From the NCBI RefSeq assembly GCF_002086115.1, contig NZ_MVHJ01000012.1:62001-126000 (forward strand): DNA of 64,000 nucleotides, given 5' to 3'. The notes beneath the pieces are model-generated. The model saw nothing but the letters and a program-made list of their open reading frames with translations. It did not search any database and was not told the origin of the DNA. This document shows, piece after piece, positions 1 to 10,913 of this stretch (position 1 is the stretch's first letter; every line of letters begins with the position of its first letter). A program made the translations under genes and the position numbers. This stretch comes from Mycolicibacterium bacteremicum (GTDB lineage Bacteria; Actinomycetota; Actinomycetes; Mycobacteriales; Mycobacteriaceae).

Positions 1-1
1 C

Positions 2-820
2 CTCGACATCGCGGCGGCCGAGATGATGCCGCCCGAGCGGGTCGTGCTGATCACCACCGGCACCCAGGGCGAGCCGATGGCCGCGCTGTCGCGGATGTCG
101 CGCGGTGAGCACCGCAGCATCACCCTGACCGCCGGCGACCTGGTCATCCTGTCCTCCTCGCTCATCCCGGGCAACGAGGAGGCGGTGTTCGGCGTCATCG
201 ACGCACTGGCCAAGGTCGGGGCCCGGGTGGTCACCAACGCCCAGGCGCGGGTGCATGTCTCGGGTCACGCGTACGCCGGCGAACTGCTGTTCCTCTACAA
301 CGGGGTGCGTCCGCGCAATGTGATGCCGGTGCACGGCACCTGGCGACATCTGCGCGCCAACGCCGCGCTGGCGGTGCGCACCGGGGTGCCCGCGGAGAAT
401 GTGCTGCTGGCCGAGAACGGCGTCAGCGTCGACCTCGTCAACGGTGTCGCCTCCATCGCGGGTGCGGTCTCGGTGGGTAAGCGCTTCGTCGACGGACTGG
501 TCACCGGTGACGTGGGGGAGACCACGCTCGGTGAGCGGCTCACGCTGTCTTCGGGTTTCGTCGCGGTGACCGTCGTGGTGCAGCGCGGCACCGGCCGCGC
601 CGCCGGACCGGCGCACCTGCACTCGCGGGGATTCTCCGAGGACCCCAAGGCGCTCGATCCGGTGGCCGAGAAGGTGGCCCAGGAATTGGAGCGCCTCGCC
701 GGTGATCAGGTCACCGATCCGGCGCGCATCGCGCAGGCCGTGCGACGCACCGTCGGCAAATGGGTGGGGGAGACCTACCGCAGGCAGCCGATGATCGTGC
801 CCACCGTCATCGAGATCTAG
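2..820 (+). CDS. rnj: Ribonuclease J, C-terminal part (5' end outside window)
   Basis: Carboxy-terminal 272 residues of an RNase J-type metallo-beta-lactamase/beta-CASP nuclease, which processes and degrades RNA by endonuclease and 5' exonuclease action. The visible part holds the end of the beta-CASP region (TTGTQGEP near residue 17, then SSSLIPGNE), the MPVHGTWRHL motif whose histidine belongs to the metal site, and the C-terminal domain. The reading frame is open from base 2, so the start lies upstream. It is the ortholog of Rv2752c, and the following genes keep the mycobacterial order. It ends head-to-head with a broken methyltransferase gene, overlapping it by four bases. Confidence 0.96.
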   Translation, partial: LDIAAAEMMPPERVVLITTGTQGEPMAALSRMSRGEHRSITLTAGDLVILSSSLIPGNEEAVFGVIDALAKVGARVVTNAQARVHVSGHAYAGELLFLYNGVRPRNVMPVHGTWRHLRANAALAVRTGVPAENVLLAENGVSVDLVNGVASIAGAVSVGKRFVDGLVTGDVGETTLGERLTLSSGFVAVTVVVQRGTGRAAGPAHLHSRGFSEDPKALDPVAEKVAQELERLAGDQVTDPARIAQAVRRTVGKWVGETYRRQPMIVPTVIEI

Positions 821-1038
821 TCGGCGCGCACCGCCAACGCGGTCCATTCGATCGGTGATGCGCGCAGCGTTCGCCCCGTCGGCCGGATGTAGCTGTCCCG
901 GTAGTAGCTCGGGCCGGCCTGCTCGATCACGCGCCAGCCGTGACCGCGCAGCACCTCCTCCAGGGTCTCGGGCTCAAAGCCCGATTTTCAGAGCTCGCCG
1001 CGGGTGACAAAGCGTCCGGGCGGCCGGATTCGACCCCA
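817..1038 (-). pseudogene. Remnant of class I SAM-dependent methyltransferase (UPF0677 type)
   Basis: On the minus strand the DNA between the SDR stop and the rnj stop encodes a recognisable methyltransferase C-terminus. It reads FVTRGEL, then an in-frame TGA (plus bases 988-990), then KSGFEPETLEEVLRG and onward to SPIEWTALAVRAD and a TAG. Only about 70 codons remain; the SAM-binding N-terminal two thirds is gone, and the readable part starts right after the SDR stop codon. M. tuberculosis carries an intact family member (Rv2751) at this spot. I infer decay by deletion plus a nonsense change. Confidence 0.75.
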
Positions 1039-1857
1039 CTAGCGCTTGTTCACGTATCCGGCGTCCAGTGGCAACGTCACCCCGGTGACATAGCGGGCGG
1101 CGTCGGAGACCAGCCAGAGCACCGCGTTGGCGATGTCGTCGACATCGAGCGTCTGTACCGGCAGCGCATTGGACATATCCGGGCCGCGCTGGTCCTGCTG
1201 GGCCATGCCGGCTAGCCAGCTGCGGGTGAACTCGTTGTCGATCATCGGGGTGTCGACACCGGCCGGGTGGATGGAGTTGACGCGGATGTTGAACTGCGCC
1301 AGCACATTGGCGTAGACGCGCATCAAACCGACGATGCCGTGCTTGGCCGCGGCGTAGCCCACCGAACCGGCGATCGGTGAGCCCAGGCCCACCAGCCCGG
1401 CCACCGAGGAGGTCAGCACGATGGAGCCACCGTTGCCGAACTTCACCATCGGTTTCATCGCGACGTCGACGGTGTTGTACACCCCGGTCAAGTTGACGTC
1501 GATGACGTCCTGCCAGGCGTCCGCGCCGGCCATCGGCGCGATACCGGCGTTGGCGATGACGATGTCGAGTCGGTCACCGAGCGCCGCGGTGCCGGCGCGC
1601 AGGGCCGATTTCACCGCATCACGGTCCCGCACATCGGCGTGCGCGGCATGGATGCGCGCGCCGGTCTTCTCGACGAGTTCGACGGTGGCGGCCAGGTCGT
1701 CCGGGGTGGCCAGCGGATAGGGCACCGAGGCGATCTGGTCGCACAGGTCGACGGCGATGATGTCGGCGCCCTCGGCGGCGAGCTTGACCGCGTGCGCACG
1801 GCCCTGACCGCGCGCCGCACCCGTGATGAAGGCGACCTTGCCGGAGAGTGATCCCAC
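1039..1857 (-). CDS. SDR family oxidoreductase, mycofactocin-coupled type
   Basis: Short-chain dehydrogenase/reductase of 272 residues, ortholog of Rv2750. The N-terminal nucleotide motif is GAARGQGR (about 12-19), followed by the long insert after VDLCDQI that is typical of the mycofactocin-coupled subfamily, in which the nicotinamide cofactor is thought not to exchange freely. NAGIA, the catalytic serine in TSSVAG and the YxxxK motif (YAAAK) are present. It starts at GTG, nine bases after the stop of the upstream monooxygenase gene, so the two probably share a transcript. The substrate cannot be told from sequence; alcohols are usual for the family. Confidence 0.9.
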   Translation of the reverse strand: MGSLSGKVAFITGAARGQGRAHAVKLAAEGADIIAVDLCDQIASVPYPLATPDDLAATVELVEKTGARIHAAHADVRDRDAVKSALRAGTAALGDRLDIVIANAGIAPMAGADAWQDVIDVNLTGVYNTVDVAMKPMVKFGNGGSIVLTSSVAGLVGLGSPIAGSVGYAAAKHGIVGLMRVYANVLAQFNIRVNSIHPAGVDTPMIDNEFTRSWLAGMAQQDQRGPDMSNALPVQTLDVDDIANAVLWLVSDAARYVTGVTLPLDAGYVNKR

Positions 1858-1866
1858 GAGCGGTGC

Positions 1867-2181
1867 CTAGCCGCGCAGCTGTCCCTTGGCCGGATCACCG
1901 GCCACCACCGGTGCGAGCATCTTGATATCGGGTGCCCCGTCGAGATGTTCGCCGACCGCACCGAACAGCTTCCCGATCGCCGGGGCCGTGCTGTGCACTT
2001 TCAGGGCGTCCGCATCGGCCCACTGCTCGATGAACACGAAGGTCCCGTCGGCCTCGTGCAGCGAGTAGAGCTCGCAGCCCGGTTCGCCGTGCACCTCGGC
2101 GATCGCGTCGGTACAGGCCGCCCGGACGAGGTCCACGGATTCGGGCTTGGCGGTCATGGTGGCGACGACGACGACGGGCAT
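1867..2181 (-). CDS. Antibiotic biosynthesis monooxygenase (ABM) domain protein
   Basis: Small protein of 104 residues with the ferredoxin-like ABM fold: MPVVVVATMTAK at the start, then the E-x-G-C-x-x-Y-x-L-H pattern (GEPGCELYSLHE) and FIEQWAD. Family members are dimeric quinol or heme oxygenases or stress proteins of unclear substrate. It is the ortholog of Rv2749 and lies just upstream of the SDR gene on the same strand. An AGGAG-like ribosome site precedes the ATG. Family assignment is firm; the reaction is unknown. Confidence 0.85.
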   Translation of the reverse strand: MPVVVVATMTAKPESVDLVRAACTDAIAEVHGEPGCELYSLHEADGTFVFIEQWADADALKVHSTAPAIGKLFGAVGEHLDGAPDIKMLAPVVAGDPAKGQLRG

Positions 2182-2222
2182 GGCGGCTCCTCGGCTGGGG
2201 TTCGTTGACTTGCCGGGTCACC

Positions 2223-4424
2223 TTACTTGGGTGTGGCCGGGGTCACCGGGGCAGCATCCTGGTCGATCTCGGTGATGGAGTCCGCGCCCACCAGATACAG
2301 CCGCGCGGTGGCCAGGTCGAGGAACAGCCCGACCACGGTCACCGTCCCGGCCGCCAAGTGCTCGGCGACCTGCGGGTGCCGTTGCGCAGCCTGCACCTGG
2401 ATGGCGACGTTGACCACGCTGAGCTGGTCGGCACCGGTGAAGCCGGCGTCGGCGGCAGCCGCGGCCACCGGGTGGTAGGCGCGGAAGGCGGCGAGCGCCT
2501 CGGCGCCGTGGCCCAGCCACTGCCGGACCGCACCGTCGGCGTCCTCGTGCATCAGGTCGTGCATGGCATCGCAGCCGGAGTGCCCGCAGATGGCGATGGT
2601 GCGCACCGACAATCGGTCCACCGCGTAGCTGAGGGCGGACTCGACCGACAGGTCGGCGCCCACCAGGTTGCCGACGTTGCGCACGTTGAGCAGCTCACCG
2701 GGCGCGGAATCGGTGATCAGGTTGGGCAGGATCCGGGCGTCGGCACAGGAGATCAGCATGGTGTGCGGATCATGGTGGGCGCCGGCCGATTCCATCCGGG
2801 CACGGATCAGCGGGGCCAGGCCGTTGCTGAAGCGGTCGACACCTCCGGCGAAGTGCGGCGGCCAGATCATCCGCAGCGCACTGATCACCCGGCGGCCCTC
2901 GGTGTCGCGGCGTGGAACCCGGCTGTGCGCGAACTCCATCCGCGCGGTACCGGTCTCGGTGACGGTGACCTCGCCGCCGCGGCCGCGCCGTTGTTTGATC
3001 CACTCCTGCAGCGTGTCCAGGGCGGCATGGTCGAGGTAGTCGACGTTCAGGTCGATCGACACCTCGGCGCCGTCCGGGATCTCGGCCAGCGCGGCCGTCA
3101 GCCGCGGCAGCGCCAGGAAGCTGCACGATCCGGTGATGGCGACGTGCCACCGGGGCGGGCCGTCCGCACCGATGCGTCCGGTCAGGTCCTCGGTGACGAT
3201 CGAGACCCGCACGATCCGCCAGGCGGCGATGGCGATGGCCAGGACCAGACCGATGAGCACCCCTTCGAGCAGGTTGAGGAACACCACACAGGCCAGCGTG
3301 ACGCCGTAGATGAGCAGTTCGCCGGTACGGCGGGCCAGATCGATGTGCGCCAGCTTCACCAGCTGGATACCGATGACGATCAGCAGGCCGGCCAGGGCGG
3401 CCATCGGGATCATCTCGACCACGTTGACCAGCAGCACCGAGAACAGCAGCAGCCATACGCCGTGCAGCGCGGCCGAGGCCCGGGTCTTGGCACCGGCGCT
3501 GACGTTGGCGGTGCTGCGCACGATGACGCCGGTGACGGGCAGGCCACCGAGCAGACCGGAGGACACGTTGGCGGTGCCCTGGCCGACGAGTTCGCGGTTG
3601 AAGTCGGTGCGCGCTCCGTCGTGCATCTTGTCCACGGCGGTGGCCGACAGCAGGCTCTCGACGCTGGCGATCAGTGCCACGGTCAGCACCGCCAGTGCGA
3701 TGGCACCCCAGGTGCCCTGCGGCATCTCCGGCAGCCCGATCGCGTCGATGACGGATTCGTCGAGGGCGATCCGGTCGGTGCCCAGGCCGGGCAGGTAGCT
3801 CACCGCGGTGGCCAGCACGACCGCGACCAGTGCGCCCGGCACCGCCCGTGCCGCCGCCGGGGCATACCGCCAGCTCAGCATGACGGCGATGACCAGGCCG
3901 CCGATCAGGATCTCGGTCCAACCCGGGTCGGCCAACTGGCCCGGCAGCGAGGTGAGGTTCTCCCAGGCGTTGCTGCGCGGGCCGCCGCCCAACAGCACGT
4001 GCACCTGCTGCAGCGCAATGGTGATGCCGATACCGGCGAGCATCGCGTGCACCACGATCGGCGCGATCGCCAGTGCCGCACGGGCGATCCGGCTCAGCCC
4101 CAGCAGGATCTGCACCACGCCCGCCGCGGCGGTGATGGCGCAGGTGGCCTTCCAGCCGAACTGGGCCACCAGCTCGGCGACCACCACGGTCAGGCCGGCG
4201 GCGGGCCCGCTCACCTGTAGCGGGGATCCGCCGACGAGCGCGCAGACGATGCCGCCGACGATCGCGGCGATGAGGCCGGCCACGACCGGTGCGCCCGATG
4301 CGACCGCGATACCGATCGACAACGGCAGGGCGACCAGGAAGACCACCAGCGAGGCTGGTACGTCGTAGCGAAAGATCTTGTGTAACAAGGGGTTAACATT
4401 GTCCTGCGATTTCGTCCGCGTCAC
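2223..4424 (-). CDS. SulP family anion transporter fused to beta-carbonic anhydrase
   Basis: Protein of 733 residues with three parts. Residues 20 to 390 are a polytopic SulP transporter core, with about ten or more hydrophobic segments. Around 425-500 is a degenerate STAS domain. The C-terminal third is a beta-carbonic anhydrase with CADAR (zinc Cys and the Asp/Arg dyad, about residue 558) and HSGC (about 614). This suggests bicarbonate or sulfate transport coupled to CO2 hydration at the inner membrane face. The same fusion is known in mycobacteria (Rv3273-like) but is not expected between the ABM gene and ftsK. A TACAGT hexamer ends seven bases upstream of the GTG start, suggesting a leaderless mRNA. 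Confidence 0.93.
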   Translation of the reverse strand: MTRTKSQDNVNPLLHKIFRYDVPASLVVFLVALPLSIGIAVASGAPVVAGLIAAIVGGIVCALVGGSPLQVSGPAAGLTVVVAELVAQFGWKATCAITAAAGVVQILLGLSRIARAALAIAPIVVHAMLAGIGITIALQQVHVLLGGGPRSNAWENLTSLPGQLADPGWTEILIGGLVIAVMLSWRYAPAAARAVPGALVAVVLATAVSYLPGLGTDRIALDESVIDAIGLPEMPQGTWGAIALAVLTVALIASVESLLSATAVDKMHDGARTDFNRELVGQGTANVSSGLLGGLPVTGVIVRSTANVSAGAKTRASAALHGVWLLLFSVLLVNVVEMIPMAALAGLLIVIGIQLVKLAHIDLARRTGELLIYGVTLACVVFLNLLEGVLIGLVLAIAIAAWRIVRVSIVTEDLTGRIGADGPPRWHVAITGSCSFLALPRLTAALAEIPDGAEVSIDLNVDYLDHAALDTLQEWIKQRRGRGGEVTVTETGTARMEFAHSRVPRRDTEGRRVISALRMIWPPHFAGGVDRFSNGLAPLIRARMESAGAHHDPHTMLISCADARILPNLITDSAPGELLNVRNVGNLVGADLSVESALSYAVDRLSVRTIAICGHSGCDAMHDLMHEDADGAVRQWLGHGAEALAAFRAYHPVAAAAADAGFTGADQLSVVNVAIQVQAAQRHPQVAEHLAAGTVTVVGLFLDLATARLYLVGADSITEIDQDAAPVTPATPK

Positions 4425-4538
4425 CTCCCCGACTGTAGCGCCGCCTTCGGAATCCGTCGTTTCACGGCTGGGTGACGATGCCCACGTTTAGGTCATCGCA
4501 GGTCGGGTGCGGTTGTCCTGACCACGGATTTCGTTGCG

Positions 4539-4886
4539 TCAGGATGTCGTCACGCGGCGGGCCATGGCGACCTCGCGGGCGATCAAAAAGACCGGAAACG
4601 ACACGCTGATCGCGACCAGCAGGCCCGCCACGATGTACGCCCAGACGAATCGGACGCCCTGGCGGCGCGCCTCGACGAGCATCAGGATGACCACGGCGAG
4701 CGAGAGCAGGAGCAGGTCCGCGGTGAACGACCGGGCGGCTGCGGTGGCCATCAGGTCGGCGGTGAAGTCGGACAGCAAGGTCGCGGGGGAGTCGAGGTAG
4801 GCGATGTTCTGGCTCCACGTCGCGACCAGCGCCGATGCGGCGATCACGGCATAAAGTGCGCAGCGCACCCGGCTGGACGTTGTCAT
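4539..4886 (-). CDS. Small four-helix membrane protein, DUF2834-like
   Basis: Hydrophobic protein of 115 residues with about four membrane segments (starting near residues 8, 42, 58 and 82) and the pattern WSQNIAYL after the first helix, as in DUF2834 proteins. The C-terminal end is short and basic. Function is unknown. It is transcribed away from ftsK; the two starts are 95 bases apart. A TAACCT hexamer ends six bases before the ATG, so the mRNA is probably leaderless. There is no clear partner gene. Confidence 0.7.
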   Translation of the reverse strand: MTTSSRVRCALYAVIAASALVATWSQNIAYLDSPATLLSDFTADLMATAAARSFTADLLLLSLAVVILMLVEARRQGVRFVWAYIVAGLLVAISVSFPVFLIAREVAMARRVTTS

Positions 4887-4968
4887 TCCAGCAGGTTAGG
4901 GCGGAACCGTCGGTTCGAGACCAATTTGTGACTGGTGTGGCTGATGGTGAAAGAGAGGTGCCTGCGAC

Positions 4969-4974
4969 TAGGCT
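4969..4974 (+). promoter_or_regulatory. -10 element of leaderless ftsK promoter
   Basis: TAGGCT lies so that the expected transcription start is base 4981, one base before the ftsK ATG at 4982. No ribosome binding site is seen directly before that ATG. The divergent gene has the mirror arrangement (TAACCT, minus strand, 4893-4898). Confidence 0.5.
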
Positions 4975-4981
4975 GGCACCC

Positions 4982-7546
<2,565 letters not shown>

Positions 7547-7557
7547 CGTTGATTTGT

Positions 7558-7592
7558 GGAGCGTGCGCCGTGACCATTACGGCTCACGCTCC
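7558..7592. terminator. Bidirectional hairpin terminator between ftsK and argA
   Basis: GGAGCGTG (7558-7565) pairs perfectly with CACGCTCC (7585-7592), with an inner CCGT/ACGG pairing after a two-base mismatch and a short loop. It lies between the converging stops of ftsK (7546) and argA (7601). There is no U run, as is usual in mycobacteria. Confidence 0.65.
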
Positions 7593-7600
7593 GCACGTCG

Positions 7601-8122
7601 CTAGAGGGTGAGCAGCATCCGGGTGTTGCCCAGGATGTTGGGCTTCACATAGGACAGGTCGAGGAACTCGGCCATGCCGGTGTCGAACGAGCGGCACATC
7701 TCGTCGTAGACCTCGGCGGTGACCGGGGTGCCCTCGATCTCGGTGAAGCCGTGCCTGCCGAAGAAATCGGTCTCGAAGGTCAGCACGAAGATGCGCGACA
7801 GGTGCAGCTCACGGGCCACGGCGAGCAGTTGGGACACCACCCGGTGCCCGACGCCCTTGCCACGCACCTTCGGATGCACGGCCACTGTGCGCACCTCGCC
7901 CAGATCGGCCCACAGCACGTGCAGGGCACCGCAGCCGACGATCTCCCCGGCAATCTCGGCGACCCAGAATTCCTGCACCGCCTCGTACAGGTTGACCAGG
8001 TTCTTCTCCAGCAGGATCTTGCCGGCGTAGATGTCGACGAGCTCCTTGATGGCCGGCACATCGGACGTGCGGGCCCGCCGCACCGTCAGGGCATCCGGGA
8101 GTTGTTCGACCACCTCGCTCAC
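7601..8122 (-). CDS. argA: Amino-acid N-acetyltransferase (GNAT), ArgA-type
   Basis: GNAT-fold acetyltransferase of 173 residues, ortholog of Rv2747, which acetylates L-glutamate or L-glutamine at the first step of arginine synthesis. It contains VRRARTSDVPAIKELVD at the start, the acetyl-CoA binding motif RGKGVGHRVV (V-x-x-x-x-R-G-K-G type) and the beta-bulge sequence before it (VRTVAVHPKVR). The start is GTG at 8122 (MSEVVEQLPD); a TACTCT hexamer ends seven bases upstream, so the mRNA would begin at or next to the start codon. It is divergent from pgsA, with only 42 bases between them. Confidence 0.92.
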   Translation of the reverse strand: MSEVVEQLPDALTVRRARTSDVPAIKELVDIYAGKILLEKNLVNLYEAVQEFWVAEIAGEIVGCGALHVLWADLGEVRTVAVHPKVRGKGVGHRVVSQLLAVARELHLSRIFVLTFETDFFGRHGFTEIEGTPVTAEVYDEMCRSFDTGMAEFLDLSYVKPNILGNTRMLLTL

Positions 8123-8129
8123 AGCAGCG

Positions 8130-8158
8130 AGAGTATCTGCTGAGGCAACCGATATTCT
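8130..8158. promoter_or_regulatory. Back-to-back leaderless -10 elements for argA and pgsA
   Basis: Minus-strand TACTCT (8135 to 8130) would start argA RNA at about 8123, next to its GTG. Plus-strand TATTCT (8153-8158) would start pgsA RNA at 8165, exactly its GTG. The two hexamers are 17 bases apart, so polymerase binding at one should interfere with the other. Confidence 0.5.
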
Positions 8159-8164
8159 GTTCCG

Positions 8165-8758
8165 GTGCCGGGCCAACCTGATACCGATCCAGTGGTGCCC
8201 CGTGCGTCCGTCGCCAATGTCGCCAACCTGTTGACCGGGGTCCGTTTCGTCCTGGTTCCGGTGTTCCTGGCCGCGCTGTTTGCCGATGACGGCCACGAGA
8301 CGGGTTGGCGAACAATCGCTTTCGTCGTGTTCGCGGCGGCCGTCATCACCGACCATCTCGACGGCGCCCTGGCGCGGGCCTACGGGATGGTCACCGAGTT
8401 CGGCAAGCTGGCCGATCCGATCGCCGACAAGCTGCTGATCGGCTCGGCGCTGATCGGGCTGTCGATGCTCGGCGACCTGCCGTGGTGGATCACCATCGTC
8501 ATCATGGTGCGCGAGATCGGGGTCACCGTGCTGCGCCTGGCGGTGCTGCGGCACGGTGTGATCCCGGCCAGTCGCGGCGGCAAGGTCAAGACGCTGGTGC
8601 AGGCGGTCGCGATCGGCCTGTTCATCCTGCCCATCTCGGGGCTGTGGTTGACGACGGCGACGGCCATCATGTGGCTGGCGGTCCTGCTCACGGTGTTGAC
8701 CGGATTCGACTACGTGGTGTCGGCGGTCCGCGATTCCCGGGCCCGGCCGGCCACCTGA
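8165..8758 (+). CDS. pgsA: CDP-alcohol phosphatidyltransferase (PgsA-type)
   Basis: Membrane enzyme of 197 residues, likely CDP-diacylglycerol-glycerol-3-phosphate 3-phosphatidyltransferase, which makes phosphatidylglycerophosphate. The family motif D-G-x2-A-R-x8-G-x3-D-x3-D is complete (DGALAR ... FGKLADPIADK, about residues 64-86). Several hydrophobic helices follow. Ortholog of Rv2746c (pgsA3). The GTG start at 8165 coincides with the predicted transcription start. It is followed directly by clgR and the psp genes, linking phospholipid synthesis with membrane stress genes. Confidence 0.9.
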   Translation: MPGQPDTDPVVPRASVANVANLLTGVRFVLVPVFLAALFADDGHETGWRTIAFVVFAAAVITDHLDGALARAYGMVTEFGKLADPIADKLLIGSALIGLSMLGDLPWWITIVIMVREIGVTVLRLAVLRHGVIPASRGGKVKTLVQAVAIGLFILPISGLWLTTATAIMWLAVLLTVLTGFDYVVSAVRDSRARPAT

Positions 8759-8764
8759 GCAGCG

Positions 8765-8792
8765 GGGAACCACCGGGCGCCCGGCGGCGTTG
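8765..8792 (+). promoter_or_regulatory. ECF (SigE/SigH-type) promoter of clgR
   Basis: GGGAAC at 8765-8770 (-35), exactly 17 bases of spacer, then CGTTG at 8788-8792 (-10). This fits the GGAAC/GTT layout of mycobacterial SigE and SigH promoters and matches the element upstream of sigB in this window (same hexamer, same spacer). The RNA would start within a few bases of the clgR ATG at 8801, so it may be nearly leaderless. SigE control of clgR is established in M. tuberculosis. Confidence 0.75.
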
Positions 8793-8800
8793 ACCCTTGT

Positions 8801-9121
8801 ATGACGACACTGCTGCGTGAGGTGATCGGCGACGTCCTGCGTGGCGCACGGACCGGGCAGGGGCGGACCCTGCGGGAGGTGTCCGATGCGGCCAGGGTCA
8901 GCCTGGGGTATCTGTCCGAGGTGGAGCGTGGCCGCAAGGAGGCCTCCAGCGAACTGCTCAGCGCCATCTGCGACGCACTCGACATCCCGATGTCGCGGGT
9001 GCTGTTCGATGCCGGCACCGAGCTGGCCCGCCAGGAGGAACTGGCCGCTCCGGGTGTCACGGGTATCGACGCGAGCACCAAGGTCGTGATCCCGCAGGTC
9101 GTGTCCATGGCGGTGGCTTGA
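8801..9121 (+). CDS. clgR: XRE-family transcriptional regulator ClgR
   Basis: Helix-turn-helix activator of 106 residues controlling Clp proteases and the phage-shock genes. The Cro/C1 HTH spans about residues 10-68, with [30 protein letters not shown] as the DNA-reading unit (written here as the family core). The protein ends in small hydrophobic residues (VVSMAVA), resembling tails read by Clp proteases; ClgR is a known Clp substrate in actinobacteria. The gene is 43 bases after pgsA and is followed by pspA and pspM. Ortholog of Rv2745c. Confidence 0.92.
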   Translation: MTTLLREVIGDVLRGARTGQGRTLREVSDAARVSLGYLSEVERGRKEASSELLSAICDALDIPMSRVLFDAGTELARQEELAAPGVTGIDASTKVVIPQVVSMAVA

Positions 9122-9208
9122 TCGGGTGCTGAAACGATAGGTTGACACCCAGCAAGTTGCGCACACCGGAACTACGGCACCCCGAACTACGAAGGCGGAA
9201 ACGTTCTC

Positions 9209-10027
9209 ATGGCCAATCCGTTTGTCAAGGCGTGGAAATACCTCATGGCGCTGTTCAACTCCAAGGTCGACGAGTATGCCGACCCGAAGGTGCAGATTCA
9301 GCAGGCCATCGAGGACGCCCAGCGTCAGCACCAGGCCCTGACCCAGCAGGCCGCACAGGTCATCGGTAACCAGCGCCAGCTGGAGATGCGGCTCAACCGC
9401 CAGCTCGCCGACATCGAGAAGCTGCAGGCCAACGTGCGCCAGGCGCTCACCCTGGCCGATCAGGCCACCGCGTCCGGCGACGCCGCCAAGGCCACCGAGT
9501 ACACCAATGCCGCCGAGGCATTTGCCGCCCAGCTGGTCACCGCCGAACAGAGCGTCGAGGACCTCAAGGCGCTGCACGACCAGTCACTGCAGGCCGCCGG
9601 GCAGGCCAAGAAGGCCGTCGAGCAGAACGCGATGGTGCTGCAGCAGAAGATCGCCGAGCGCACCAAGCTGCTCAGCCAGCTGGAGCAGGCCAAGATGCAG
9701 GAGCAGGTCAGCGCCTCGCTGCGTTCGATGAGCGAGATCTCGGCCCCGGGCACCACGCCCAACCTGGACGAGGTCCGGGAGAAGATCGAGCGTCGTTACG
9801 CGAACGCCATGGGCGCCACCGAGCTGGCCCAGAACTCCGTGCAGGGCCGCATGATGGAGGTCCAGCAGGCCAGCGTGCAGATGGCCGGACACTCGCGGCT
9901 GGAGCAGATCCGCGCCTCGATGCGCGGGGAGGCACTGCCTTCGGGCGGCGCCGCAGCACCGGCCACCCCGGCGTCGCCGACCGCGAACCCGCCCGCCGCG
10001 GCCCCGGAAAACCCACTCTCGCAATAG
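9209..10027 (+). CDS. pspA: PspA/IM30 family phage-shock protein (35 kDa antigen)
   Basis: Peripheral membrane-repair protein of 272 residues. After an N-terminal amphipathic stretch ([18 protein letters not shown]) it is almost all coiled coil to about residue 220, as in ESCRT-III-related PspA/Vipp1, then a Pro/Ala-rich tail (about 245-272). Ortholog of Rv2744c. In mycobacteria it binds ClgR and PspM and helps maintain the envelope under stress. An 87-base gap separates it from clgR; it contains a short direct repeat (GGAACTACGGCAC and the similar CGAACTACGAAGG) but no clear promoter. Confidence 0.95.
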   Translation: MANPFVKAWKYLMALFNSKVDEYADPKVQIQQAIEDAQRQHQALTQQAAQVIGNQRQLEMRLNRQLADIEKLQANVRQALTLADQATASGDAAKATEYTNAAEAFAAQLVTAEQSVEDLKALHDQSLQAAGQAKKAVEQNAMVLQQKIAERTKLLSQLEQAKMQEQVSASLRSMSEISAPGTTPNLDEVREKIERRYANAMGATELAQNSVQGRMMEVQQASVQMAGHSRLEQIRASMRGEALPSGGAAAPATPASPTANPPAAAPENPLSQ

Positions 10028-10036
10028 GAATGAGAC

Positions 10037-10879
10037 ATGGCAGGTAGTTTCGGCACGAGCTCACGAGCCCGACGACCGCGCGGCTGGCGCGGGATAGCCG
10101 AACGCGGCCTGCAGGGCGGTATCGACACCGCGGCCGAGTTCTCCGGTCTGCTCGCGAGCAAGCTCGCCGCCCTGTCCGATCCCCGGGCCAAGCTGCTGCG
10201 CAAGCGGCGTTGGGCGCTGCGGCTGGGTCTGTTCTTCGCCGTCAGCAGTGCGTTCTGGATCCTGGTCACCGCCGTGCTGGCGTCCTGGAGCACCCCGGTC
10301 TGGGCGCTCATCGTCACCGGCGTGATCGCCGCGGGCGCGGCGTTCCCCGCGACCCTGTTGTTCCTGCGTTACCGCTGGCTGCGGGCCGAACCGTTACCCG
10401 CCGGCCCGACCGCGCGCCGGATGCCGCCGTGGGGTTCGGCCGCCCGCAAGCCGATGGCCGACCTGGCATCCTCCGAGCGCGGCCTGTACTCCCTGCTCGG
10501 GGTGTTGCAGCGGGGCCGGATGCTGCCCGAGGCCGAATTGCGCGAGATCGCGGCGGCCGCCGGCCAGACCGCGGTCACCATGGCCGCCACCGCCGACGAA
10601 GTGGTCGCCATGGAGCGCACCGCGTCGGCATCCCCGCGCTCACGCGCGCACCTGGCCCCGACCATCGCGTCCTTCACCGCGCAGCTGCAGCGCGGCGCCC
10701 ACCAGTACGACGAGATGGTCACCGCCGCAGCGCAGTTGGTGTCCTCGGTCAATTCGGGTCCGATGTCGAACTCGCCGATGGCCCAGCAGCGTTACCGCGA
10801 CGAACTGGTGCACGCCACCGACCGGTTGCAGGGCTGGGCGCAGGCGTTCGAGGAACTGGGCCAGCTGCGCGGCGCCTGA
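10037..10879 (+). CDS. Phage-shock membrane partner protein (PspM, Rv2743c-like)
   Basis: Protein of 280 residues with a basic N-terminus, two adjacent membrane helices (about 62-83 and 87-110) and a long Ala-rich soluble C-terminal domain. Ortholog of Rv2743c (PspM), the membrane anchor that interacts with PspA. The ATG is nine bases after the pspA stop, which suggests cotranscription. The fourth gene of the tuberculosis Psp operon (Rv2742c) has no convincing counterpart here; the next gene is on the opposite strand. Confidence 0.88.
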   Translation: MAGSFGTSSRARRPRGWRGIAERGLQGGIDTAAEFSGLLASKLAALSDPRAKLLRKRRWALRLGLFFAVSSAFWILVTAVLASWSTPVWALIVTGVIAAGAAFPATLLFLRYRWLRAEPLPAGPTARRMPPWGSAARKPMADLASSERGLYSLLGVLQRGRMLPEAELREIAAAAGQTAVTMAATADEVVAMERTASASPRSRAHLAPTIASFTAQLQRGAHQYDEMVTAAAQLVSSVNSGPMSNSPMAQQRYRDELVHATDRLQGWAQAFEELGQLRGA

Positions 10880-10913
10880 TCCGAGGCTGGGAGCGACGGC
10901 GACTCGAAGCAAC

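Noticed and set aside
2205..4220. A 671-codon open frame on the plus strand opposite the SulP-carbonic anhydrase gene
   Set aside because: Low-complexity Gly/Arg/His/Asp-rich translation with no domain; it is the usual antisense shadow of a high-GC coding region.
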